A DNA stretch of 20,000 nucleotides from Zygnema cylindricum (taxonomy: Eukaryota > Streptophyta > Zygnematophyceae > Zygnematales > Zygnemataceae): NCBI GenBank assembly GCA_037447655.1, contig JBBHKE010001255.1:124508-144507 (forward strand), read 5' to 3'. Below, in pieces: positions 7,825 to 17,620 of this stretch; within the stretch, counting starts at the first letter, position 1, and every line of letters begins with the position of its first letter. The notes beneath the pieces are model-generated. The model did not search any database and was not told the DNA's origin. It saw only the letters and a list, made by a program, of their open reading frames with translations. The position numbers and the translations under genes are program-made.

Positions 7825-10800
7825 CTATCCACCACTACTTTCTTTCAGATTGTTTTCTCTCCACTTCACAAGTTTATTGAGAAATGTCATCACCTGCCAT
7901 TCCCATCACCATACAAATGGAACATCAGGACCATACAACAATAGCAACACAATTAGAACAATAAAAATGGACATACACTAAGACAAATAGATGTACGTGG
8001 TGACATATGTGCAATATAAATGCTAGAATCCAGTCCCCGAACTACAACAGTGAACAAAAAACATCTAAAAACCGTGAAATTTTTACATTCAATGATAAAG
8101 CTGACAGTGTTTTCTCATCGATACATGTGATATACAAATCTGATGTGCTCCTCATAATACTTTTGTTTACACAAAAACGTTGCACAATTTTTTCACTTGC
8201 GGTTCTGGACCTTAGAATAACACAATTTGTGTTTATATGATCCATGCTTATGAATATGCCACTAAACTCAGTTTTGCATTTTTTGTATGCAGTTTTGTGA
8301 AGGCTCGGAAAGACCTCCTGCCCTCCTTTTTTTCTACAGTTTCAAATCAAAGTAACATTTTGATAGCATTGATATAATATGTGAATCTGGAGAGGCAAAC
8401 AGCTACGACTCTGTTTATTATACAAAACCGAACAGGGAACAAAGTCATGAATGTGCGTTTTAGTTCGGTCCTATAGTGCCTTTTGCTATCAGTGTTAATA
8501 ACACACATTCAGTCGCGAGTTTTTTTGGCTGAAATAGTAAAACAATGTTTATAAAACAACTTAAGAGAGTGGTTCCCTACACTAAATTAGTATCATGCAT
8601 TCAAATTTCGCATTTTCACACTAATGATTCCTTCACCCTAATAGTGATGGACAAGTATCGTCCTTCAACATTGAAGAGATGGACAAGTGAACAGTAATGT
8701 GGCATCCACCAGCTTCAGTCTCTGGCTGTCGGGTAATTTAACAGAGGCTAGACCAATGGTACGTGTAAAAAGCATCAAGAAAGAATGTAGAAGCTTAAAT
8801 ACAGTTGACCTTTAAAGCTAGCCAATTAAGAACATGCGTTGCACAATGGTGGTAAGTTCTATCGACCCAATAGAATCTCCCCATACAACATACTTCTGAC
8901 ATGTTTGCTCCTCTATCATCGAGCCAATAACTTTACCTCTGCCGGGTCCTTCAGTGAGTAAGATGCATGCGTAGCCTTTGCGATGGTAGAGACCAATATC
9001 CCACATCCCATTTCACGATCCTTCAACACCTGTTAAATAGAGCAATCCATCCACAAACAAGCTCAAACTCTACAGTAAATCCACATGCATCTTTTTTGTT
9101 CCCTACCTGTAAGAACGAGTTGTGGGACTAAACAGTAACAATTTGTGCCAGGGTATGCATTTACTAAAGCAATCAGCTGGACATCCATCATTGAAGTTGC
9201 AGGAGATTGAAGCTACCGGATTATGACAAGCTCACCGAAAATGCATCTTCATCGGTTCGATCGTCTCCAATGTAAAGTGGAAGGACTTCATCGACTTTCT
9301 CTAAACCTGACACAATGAGCAATCAAAACCGCGATATAGTTATTCAACACCCCAGAATATTGCAGAAAGGATACGGAACACCGACCATGTGTGAAATGCT
9401 ACAAAACTGCCCAGCTGACAAGAAGTTTGGTAGATAATTAACTAAACTTGTCACAATTCTAATAGATCGCTACCAGTCAGAATAAGACTGAATACATTAT
9501 TATACTTGTTACGGCTCCTTCAATCACATGTAGCGTGTGATGAAAGGCTAGATTTTTACATTTAATGTGCATGATGTCAAACTTATATATAAGAAGTGGT
9601 TGCACAAAGGCGAGCCAGGGGCATTCGAAATGTCTCCCCGATCACAGAATGTACATCTAAATTGAAAAGGTATCCCACATGCCAATAAAAACATCACTGG
9701 TGTTCAAGCATCACTTTTGGAAAACAACAAATCACCGATAAAGCATATACAAACAGCCGCACCTCCTTTACTGGTTTTCCTAGTCTCCAACAGCATACGG
9801 AATCCAATCCCCAGCTATTCATAGAAGCTAAACATAAGTTATCCATAATAAACTGGAGATATATCGCAAACTCTCCTCATACCCTCCCTCTTTAGGCCCC
9901 CTTCTATTCTCATTAGACAAGCAAAATTTGTACACTGGACCAAAACAGAATGAACTACCCCATGCTAATCTATATCCGTTACTGATGGTTGTCTTCTGTG
10001 CAGTAAATGTAAAGCTTCTACTGTCAGAAACAGAACGCTGTTCCATGTGCAGTGTTTGTGACGTAAAATTGAGTTTTTTAAGTAAAACTAAACTAGCATA
10101 ATGCAAATAAAAGTGAAATGCAACATCATGCTTTCTGAAAAGCGAAGGCGCAATATTAGAGTTCCGCTTTCACTTTCTACATTGACTTTGATGCGTTACA
10201 CTTAAATCATGAAACTGCTCAGTACCCATCATTTACAGGCACCTGAAAAGCTCTGTACAAACAACACGGGGGGATGATCTGGGTCATTTGCTATCTGCCT
10301 GTCTTTCCTTAAAAGACAGTGTTCCAACAAATCTCTAAATTAATAGATTTTTTTTGAAAGTGGCTGCTGAAAATTTCATACCAAAAATGGACACAAAGAG
10401 GCACACAATGAATTGTTGTTAGGCTAAAGAAACTATTAGCGTGGGGTTTATATTCCGGTTACTAATTCTAATTCATTTCTGAATGACGTGGCTAAATTTC
10501 AACTGTTTAAAGAATTAGAGTTAAGAAAACGACATTGGTGTTATTAATACTTTTTTACGTTCAAAGGCAAGAATTTAGGGGCACCAACATAGTGTTATTT
10601 CACGATATACGGTGTGGAGTGAAAACAGCATCAAGTAGCTGCAATGTCAGATATGAAAGACATATGGAGACAGGATAACGAACGGGCATTCACATGAAAA
10701 CATAGTTTTCCAGCATAGTTTTCCTACCAAGAGCTTTAAGAAGATAAGCCAATGCCTTTCCTTTATTCCAATCAACAGCAGGTCGTACTTCCAACACCTG

Positions 10801-13800
10801 TAAAAATTTAAACGAGCAAAACATTATTTAGTAACAACTTGAGAGCTCAAAAACAATGGCAAGCAGGAACCCTCCTGTGCTGCTTGAGTGAGTTGTCTTT
10901 GGTATATGCCACTTCTAGACATGTATAGCGAGGGAAGATTGACAATACCAACATGGACTTTCAAAACTAAATTTACAGCAATGTTTCAATAGTACACTAC
11001 AAAGGCAACCTCTCATTAATTTAACCGCAATTACAAGCAGGAAAACAAAATCGCCTAGGACACATTCGCACACATTCTCACACATACTCCATTAAATCAC
11101 TGTCACTGCTTTCACCACAAGGACTGAGATTTTTGAATATTCAAATCAAATGCTGAATATTCGGCATCTGCTCAATAGTCACGATTTTGCTTTTTTAAAG
11201 TAAACTTCCCATCCGCTAATTTTGGGAACCAACAAAATTTGAAGGTTGGCATCTGAAGAAAACTGATGTCTGCAAAATTTTGCGAATGAAAAACAATAAC
11301 GTCTATGTCTTTTGCAGAAGAAACAGACCTATCAAAACAAACAGGTTATTACTCGCTTGCAACTACCTGGACAAACATCCAAAAAAGAAATGCGGAAACT
11401 ATCCTTTCAGACAATTAGCAGTAAACTGATAATTACAATTACAGTAAATATGTCCATGTTCTATATCTATGTCCACATTCTGCACGGGTTTTGGTGAAGT
11501 CATTGAGCAAACAACAAGTATTCAACCAGTGACAACTCATAAGACAATTTGATGCAGCGTATCAGAGACAAAACAAACCTTACGCCCATGGGTGGTACGT
11601 AGCCTTGGGTAGTCCTTTAACACTCCTGCCACAATGTCCGCCAAAGCTTCCCATCTCTGAACAGAAAGCCACAAAGTTGTCAAACCTGCTTAGTATTCGA
11701 GCAAATCATTGTGCCATGAAAAAAACCCCAACAAGTCCCAAACATCATGGAAATGAAGGGTAGAGTGGGGATTTAAGAGAGACATTGTCTCTTCGTTATT
11801 TTATTGTTCCCACCGTTTCCTCAGTTGGCAATATTCTTCTTAAGCTGTTCAAGGTATTTAAAAAGGCATAGATGATTTGCTTACATCTTGTTGCACCCTC
11901 CGAAAGTGAACAGTAATGCAAAATTTGTTATTCTCCACTAATGCCCCCTCCACTGCCTTGGCCTGTCCCCTTAGCCTTTCACAAATCTGGAAACATTCAA
12001 ACAACAAAAACTGAAGGAATACAGAAAGATCTTTCCTCCAAAGGTGTGCTGCCTTTTTCTCATCCTGCACTGACCGAATCAGGAATGGTGGGAGGGGGCG
12101 GGAGGGTAGGACAAGTCTTGAAAAAGATAACGACCCTGAACTGTATAATCCAGCTATACTGTATCTTGACTGTATGCTCAACCTTGTTAGAATTCTTCTG
12201 ATTGTCAGTTTCTTTGAAACTGGAGGTCACAAAGTAACCTTTGGTTTTGATCATCTTCTGAAGTGCATGACATACAAAAACCAGCCTGCTTTTATCACTA
12301 TACTCGCTTATCGTATTGTAAATGCAACATTTGATATGGGCAGCAGAATGTTGACCTGGACGTTGGTAGCAAAGCAAAATATAATAGTTTTGCAATATGC
12401 ACTGTTTTCTCACTGAATGTTGAATATTTTTAATGTAAATGGACATCACAGTGCCAATGACAAAATTCAATGTGGAACCACTTCTGGAGCTCTTGTCAAG
12501 AGATAACAGCTGCATATTTATGAACTAGATATACACGTTTCAGATGGAATATTGATTACCTCCATGGCCTACTGTCACCAACTGAGTGGCAGACAAGTTT
12601 TCTGCTTCTCTTTCTATGTGAGTTACAATCAGGCAGTTGCTGGGAATCGAAAACTCGTACCTATTCAAAAGGGAAACAATAGAAACTAAAACGTCAAAAA
12701 AAGAAGTACCTCATTCATAACTGGGTAGTACTCGCTAGCTGGCTGAAAAAAGGTGACACCGTTTCCCTGACATGAAATAAGCCAAAGCAAACACCCTCCA
12801 GGGCCAACAGAAGGTACCCCAAACAGTAAGTGGTTAATACCAATTGCAGCAAAATCACAATTATCGCTAACTTGAATGAGCAGAGGCTAAAACATAAATA
12901 AAAATAATAGTTGAAATGAAGTTAAGCACTTCCAGGTCCTCAGATCACTAGTAACTTGGTGCATTTCTTGTCACATTACCTCCAGATTAAAAAGGAAAAT
13001 AAGAAGCTTAATGATCAGTAAAAAAAAAAGAGAGCTAAACAAAAAAGAACGAGTCTTCCCATCAGCTCAATCGAAGCTTGTGTGAAAGAATAATACCTTG
13101 ATGTCAGTGCCATATGACGTAGTCCCATTTGCAGCTTCTGCCCCATCTGAAAGTTGAACACCATTGGCTGGGCCCATTATGTCCATTCCATGGCTGCCAG
13201 CATAATATAGTTCAGACAATTGCACAAAATTATATACCTGTAAGCAAAACTCCAAAGAGAAAGTAAATACTAGTCCAGCCAAGTGCTTTGAAGAGACTAT
13301 ATAACAAAGAGAAAAATACATAGGATGGCCATCCATCTACAAATATGCACCAATCCTCTTACACCATGTTCAAACCATTAACAGAAAGTGGATCTGGTCC
13401 AAGAGAATTTTCAAAAATTGGTTGGCTTACAACCTTTCGATCTCAATGCATGCTAGCAGAATCCCGACACATAAATTCAGTGCCAATGAATACTCTGAAA
13501 TGCTGACAACATATATATGTAGAAATATATATGCATGTACCTGCGTATATATGCATAAATCTATACATGTACGTATGAAGAAGCTACATATAAGTCGATA
13601 CTCATACACGCAATAATCTCTCCATTTTCATCATATGAACTTCATTCTCATTGCAGTCAAGATTACAGGCTTGCTTTAAATGACAACACGTTCAAAACCG
13701 TTCGTAACCTATTGCAATCCTTACAGAAATCTCCAAAAAAGTTGAAATGTAGCAACCAAATGCAATACAAATGTATTGGCAGGCCGTTACATCAAAATTA

Positions 13801-16138
13801 TCAAACACTTGTTTTTAAATCTTCATAGGCTCTTATACTGTGGTACATCAGCCCACAATCAGTACAATAAGCTACACTGAGAATGATGTGTTGCCAAACA
13901 CATGATTTCTCCCCTTTGAAATACGTTTCTATGCAAACAATGGAAGATCAACTTTAAAAGAAAAATACTTGGCAAGATGCGCTGGTCCATTCCGGCATAA
14001 AGCATACGGGAGCATTCCAGACAGTACATTGAACAACCAAGATGGACGGATTCCCTAAAGAATAAACTGAACGACAATGATAGGGACAAAGCTTCAAATA
14101 GAAAATGCTTAATCAAACTAAATTAAAAGATAGGTGACAGCTCAGCATTGATTTGAAACCACAATAAAAAAGGAAACACCAACATTTTCCAAAATATCGG
14201 GTCTTTCTTACAACCATGGACATGTGAAACGATTTACTGAGTGTTGATGCTTAGGCCAGTGAAGCAAAAAATGGCTACCGAAAAATAACATCTCTGATGG
14301 GAGCCATCTCTAAGTATAATCTCAGGAGCACATTCTCAGAATGATCGCACTCATGACTGTGCATAAAGTGAAACCAACAAGGCAACAATATCCAAGAATT
14401 TGACTTGCATGAGAAGTACAGAGACAAGCAATGAAACTCTGACACATACAGACATGAAAAATTTTACACTTAGTTGTATGAGCAACCGTTATTTTATCCT
14501 TAGCAGTCAATAATTTTCCAAACATCATATAAATGACATGGAAAAATATGACGCACCATCGTTGCATGGAGATGTACCGTCATCAGGTGAACATTGTCAG
14601 AAAGTAATGGTACGAAATCTACATTGGGAAAATGAAAAGACAGCGTCCGAGAGAAAGGTAGATAACTCAATTTTGTAAGATATAGCAGATATTAACAGCA
14701 AAAAAGAGCTCACCTTTTCCCGGCCCCTGCCACTAATAATAGCTGTTGGAAAATGTAAAGCGACGTTTTTCACAGCGTCACGCATCTGCAAATAGTCAAC
14801 ATATCAGATGACACCACAAACCTGAAGCAGCTGAACGGTGATCCAAGTTCAAACTGACAATTGCAAAAAGTAAAACATAACATCACTCCATCTATGCTTG
14901 AGCATCTAGCATCCAATGTGTACCACTTATGTAAAGAAACGCCAAATCCTGACATAGACAATGTGGCAAGAAATAATCTTATTTTTCCACTCCAAAACGT
15001 CAAATTATTTAACTTACTGTCTCTGACATGTACGCCTTATCAGGATCCTCAACAATTGGTGAAAGTGTGCCATCATAATCTAAAAATACAGCTATCTTTT
15101 TTCCTTCTGCCAACTCCATGAGAGTTTCAAATTTGTCAATTGCAGACGGATGATAATCCTGCAAAAAATTGATCACGACAAAAATATATCTTTACTAACA
15201 GTACGAATGCTTATAACAACATAGTTGTTAAATAAAATCCTCATGCTTTTCACAACAAGGTGCACAATAATGGACCGATCCTTTTCCATAGGAACATGGC
15301 AAACCAACAAGGATTCAAAGACTGCAAACTGAAAACCGCACTAGCTCTCTACTAATACAGAAAATCATGACAAATCCATCCGGATCCATCCGTCAGAAAG
15401 GAAGTCACAAGACACAAAAGAGTGAACAAAAAATTATCATACAAGTTTATAGAGAACTTCATATAATGACGAGCTTGGAAGTCTTATTCGTCTGGCCATA
15501 TACCTTAAAGGACAGCATTGGCAAAACTATAAACTCTTTCCATTCTGGTTCATGCTGCTTCCACTGTGAGAAATAATGCACAGACGGTTTCATGACTGGC
15601 AGCCTAAAAGTTTCCTCTCTCCCTCTCCCTCTCCCTCTCCCCCTCCCTCTCAAGCAAACCTATTCAGCGTTGAATTTCAGGCGCTGTTGCTTCTCTCACA
15701 GCCTCATTAACTTCAGGTAGTTTCAAAAGTTGAGCCATACTACATTTGGTAAATACTGTGAAACAAAACTGTCTCTTTCAGCAATTCACGACATAAACTC
15801 AGGAAAACAAAAAGTACTTACGCTTTGTATCCGAAATGCATCTAAAAGTAAATTAATGTCGACTGATACACTTCAATCAATGTGCTTACACATACGCTTT
15901 GAAAATAAACAAGCCGTTTGTCTCATCAATCGTCCCTGTATGATCTGAACAAAGTACACAGCCGGAATTCACTAAAAGGTCAGAGAATTGGTACCTTCCA
16001 AGCACTGTACTGTGCAGCCATAGCGTCCTCCATAGACTCAGCTGGATCCTCGGCCGACCGTGGAGGTGACACAGCTCTCATAGCTTCCAAACAATTGAAA
16101 CTGCCATTCCCAGAGGGAGGAAAGGCGCTCAGAGCCAT
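7825..16138 (-). CDS. TPP: Trehalose-6-phosphate phosphatase, 11 coding exons
   Basis: Removes phosphate from trehalose-6-phosphate to give trehalose (EC 3.1.3.12), the second step of trehalose synthesis. Exons: 16138-15995, 15158-15018, 14785-14714, 13237-13097, 12766-12710, 11986-11885, 11656-11579, 10797-10728, 9306-9236, 9029-8937, 7893-7825. All ten introns are GT-AG and all joins keep frame, giving 1038 nt and 345 residues, a normal TPP length. Seen motifs: YSAW...HPSAI (44-54); HAD motif [11 protein letters not shown] (74-83, catalytic D75 and D77); motif II IISGR (111-115); GSHGMDI (133-139); FQPASE (173-178); [13 protein letters not shown] (202-214); YPRLR and GRK (235-245); [13 protein letters not shown] (249-261); motif [13 protein letters not shown] (281-291, D283/D284 for Mg); [19 protein letters not shown] (316-334). 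The start has good context (CCCATGGCT) with no nearby in-frame ATG upstream. Small oddities are serine after DEDAF where lysine is usual, and a short N-terminus of about 50 residues before the core. Confidence 0.95.
7894..8936 (-). other. TPP intron 10
   Basis: This GT-AG intron separates ...KDPAE from the last exon [11 protein letters not shown]. It is AT-rich with no recognisable gene. Without this splice the frame stops after six intron-encoded residues, giving a protein that lacks the C-terminal helix. A GTGTTAATAACAC near-palindrome sits near 8493. Confidence 0.75.
9307..10727 (-). other. TPP intron 8 (1421 bp)
   Basis: GT-AG intron in phase 1, splitting the glycine codon between exons 8 and 9. 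AT-rich. It contains the MITE-end-like remnant at about 10536-10620 and an imperfect inverted repeat (AATTCTAATTC near 10465, GAATTAGAGTT near 10512). The 92-codon open frame at 9828-10106 has no coding features. Confidence 0.75.
10536..10620. repeat. Diverged MITE-end remnant inside TPP intron 8
   Basis: The plus strand here (GGGGCACCAACATAGTGTTATTTCACGATATACGGTGTGG) follows the pattern of the right end of the element at 6289-6833 (GGGCACCGAATTAGCGCTATTTACT...GACGGTGTA). Next to it lies GGTGTTATTAATACTTTTTTACG, the inverse of the CGTAAAAAA...GTGTTATTAACAC block of that element's left end. It is an old partial relative; the other end was not found. Confidence 0.4.
10798..11578 (-). other. TPP intron 7 (781 bp)
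   Basis: GT-AG, phase 0, AT-rich. Includes a CACATTC/CACACATTC-type short direct repeat near 11060-11085. No gene recognised. Confidence 0.7.
11987..12709 (-). other. TPP intron 5 with an exon-like segment
   Basis: GT-AG intron between ...PVMNE and ICERLRG... of the enzyme. It holds a 101-nt exon-like segment at 12660-12560 with an AG in front (after a T-rich tract) and AG|GTAATC behind. That segment lies only 49 nt from the preceding donor and is not part of the conserved protein. Confidence 0.7.
12767..13096 (-). other. TPP intron 4 (330 bp)
   Basis: GT-AG, phase 0, AT-rich, no other feature seen. Confidence 0.75.
13238..14713 (-). other. TPP intron 3 (1476 bp, the longest)
   Basis: GT-AG, phase 0. 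Includes an alternating purine-pyrimidine TA-rich tract at about 13508-13575 with repeated ATATATATG/CATGTAC units. Several short open frames have no family features. Confidence 0.75.
13508..13575. repeat. ATATATATG/CATGTAC low-complexity tract
   Basis: Irregular copies of ATATATATGNA and of the palindrome ACATGT/GCATGTAC recur over about 70 bp inside TPP intron 3. Confidence 0.55.
15159..15994 (-). other. TPP intron 1 with exon-like modules
   Basis: GT-AG, phase 0, 836 bp. Contains a CCCTCT microsatellite (15615-15651). It also has a 24-codon open frame starting with ATG at 15738 and ending with TGA at 15666-15664, behind AG dinucleotides with T-rich tracts. A 20-nt segment at 15841-15822 is bordered by TTTTAG and a perfect GTAAGTA donor. 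Neither is needed for the conserved protein. Confidence 0.7.
15615..15651. repeat. (CCCTCT)n microsatellite
   Basis: About six imperfect CCCTCT units on the plus strand, in TPP intron 1. Confidence 0.85.
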
Positions 16139-16416
16139 GGGGCCGAGCAGCGAGCTTTGGAGCCTGCGCGGAGACGCAAAGCGCCAATGAAATTAAGCCG
16201 GATGGTCGCCTCTCTGCTTACTTGGGGTCGTCGAGGGACCACCTCGCGGTTCGGTTTCGCTGCGGACTGCAATACCGTTCACAATACCGCATACCGTGGC
16301 GATACATCGCCAGTATCGTGAAGTGGGAGCAATTAGGCGGACTTGCGTCCTTAGCTGCACTGGATTGTTTTTGCTCTGGCCCTTTTTCGCAAGGACGAGG
16401 CTATGTAGTCGTATCC
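16139..16416 (-). promoter_or_regulatory. TPP 5' leader and proximal promoter region
   Basis: The region directly upstream of the TPP start is GC-richer than its surroundings. No clear TATA box is seen. It contains a perfect 7-bp inverted repeat with 2-bp centre, TGGCGATACATCGCCA (16297-16312), and three nearby ATACCG units (16271-16296). The transcription start cannot be placed from sequence alone. Confidence 0.4.
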
Positions 16417-16642
16417 GGTGTCTGACGCATCGGATTTCGAACCGTTGATTTGGTAATTTTGTTTTTGAGCCGTCGATGTGTTCTGTTTTTGGTTAAAGAC
16501 TTCCATTTTTTGGTTTGACGTTGTCGAAAGGTGTCTGGTGGCGACGTGAATAGGCCGTTGATTTGGCATTATGTTTTTGAGCCGTCGATGCTTTTATTTT
16601 TCGCTTTCGTTTTTTTGTTCATTTTGCGTTTGCCAAGTAGCG
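16417..16642. repeat. Tandem duplication, 113-bp period
   Basis: Two diverged copies start at 16417 and 16530, both with GGTGTCTG. The strongest shared block is CCGTTGATTTGG then GTTTTTGAGCCGTCGATG, at 16442 and again at 16555, an exact 113-bp offset. It lies about 300 bp upstream of the TPP start codon. Confidence 0.7.
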
Positions 16643-16911
16643 CGTGCGACGTCGTCAAACGAAATTCGGAAATTGTGATTTGACGCGTGGTGCGACTCGT
16701 GCGACATAGTTTGTGACGAATCCGGACCTCAATCTGGAGGTCCGACGGTCCCTTCTATTTCGTGAATTTGAGGTTTGAATCTTTGTAATTTATAACATGT
16801 ACATAATTTAATGCTTAAAAAATCGTCAAAAAAAATGCCTTCACTGTTGTCTACACGTTCAGTTTGTGTCGTCTGCAGTTGGATGTCACGTATTTTACTG
16901 AATGTACATCT
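16643..16911. other. Intergenic spacer with hairpin
   Basis: No gene seen. A perfect 8-bp stem with 6-nt loop, CGGACCTC AATCTG GAGGTCCG, lies at 16723-16744, next to several GTGCGAC/GCGACGT repeats. Confidence 0.5.
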
Positions 16912-16922
16912 ATTGGAAGCCT

Positions 16923-17609
16923 AGTTGTTCAATACGCGCGATTTTTTCCTTTTTTCCAGTTTCTACGTGTTGTACGTGACTTTTCAAAAATCGCAAAAAA
17001 ATGTCTACTGTAAACTGAAACTGAAAATTACGGAAACCTATAGAAAAATTACGGTAACTGTACAAATATTTACGGAAACTGTATGGAAATTGTCGAAAAG
17101 ATTCGATGCACGTATCGGTACTTTCTGTTCAGTAAACTGATCAGAATGTACACAGAAATGTACGGAAATTTATCGTCACGTCTACGGACATTTCCAAAAA
17201 GAGACGTTGCGGCATCACACTATTTGAGCGCCGTAAGTTCAAAATGTGTACGGGCGTCTTCTTTAAATTTTCGAAAAGAAGCCGCCATAAATACTTCAAC
17301 AGTTGAAAGCGAAAATTCAAGGAAGACGCCATTACCGACGCCACGGCACCTGTACTTTGTTTTTTTGAAGTTGAATGCTCTCGGAGAGGTAGAGAGAGAA
17401 GGCCATGGCTGCCTGAACGACAGGCAATTTTATTCTGACCAAAAATGAGTGTTTCGCAGGAGTTGAACCTGAGCCTACGTATGCCCCTACTCACCGCTAA
17501 CAGCATTGACCATAACCAGTTGAAGTAAATGTTAGAATTCGACCTCTCCAGTTTCTACGTATTGTACGCGCGTTCGAATCGTGCGTAAAATGCGTGTTGA
17601 ACAACTATA
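16923..17609. mobile_element. Non-autonomous Mutator-like element, 11-bp target duplication
   Basis: An exact 11-bp direct repeat, ATTGGAAGCCT, flanks the segment (16912-16922 and 17610-17620). Just inside, the left end AGTTGTTCAATACGC is inverted as GCGTGTTGAACAACT at the right, 3 bp from the end, giving a terminal inverted repeat with one mismatch over about 15 bp. An 11-bp duplication is within the 9-11 bp typical of Mutator-like elements. The 687-bp interior has no transposase. It contains a direct repeat CCAGTTTCTACGTRTTGTAC near each end (16956 and 17548) and a series of TACGGAAA motifs. The exact element borders could shift by a few bases. Confidence 0.65.
17459..17524 (-). other. tRNA-like segment with Pol III B box
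   Basis: On the minus strand, GGTTCAACTCC (17469-17459) is an exact match to the tRNA B-box pattern GGTTCRANNCC and forms a plausible T-arm (CAGG/CCTG stem). Upstream, CAACTGGTTATGGTC resembles a D-arm/A box, and CAATG-CTGTTAG-CGGTG can form an anticodon-like arm with GTT in the loop. No matching acceptor stem is visible and the spacing is long. This is therefore a decayed tRNA or a tRNA-derived SINE head, not a working tRNA gene. Confidence 0.35.
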
Positions 17610-17620
17610 ATTGGAAGCCT

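Noticed and set aside
7490-7981. Open frames around the TPP last exon
   Set aside because: Alternative frames of the last exon and 3' UTR; only the 7893-7825 frame matches the family.
8876-8936. A 41-nt intron joining exon 10 to AAGTATGTTG as the TPP C-terminus
   Set aside because: Too short for a plant intron and gives no family-like tail; the exon at 7893-7825 gives the conserved C-terminus.
8818-9006. 62-codon minus-strand frame overlapping TPP exon 10
   Set aside because: Wrong frame relative to the conserved exon and reads through the exon 10 donor into intron 10.
9828-10106. 92-codon minus-strand frame in intron 8
   Set aside because: AT-rich, no domain features, entirely inside an intron bounded by conserved exons.
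12060-12515. 151-codon minus-strand frame
   Set aside because: Lies inside TPP intron 5, does not share the enzyme's frame and ends before exon 6.
17083-17506. 121-codon frames on both strands
   Set aside because: They fall inside the Mutator-like element and show no transposase motif.
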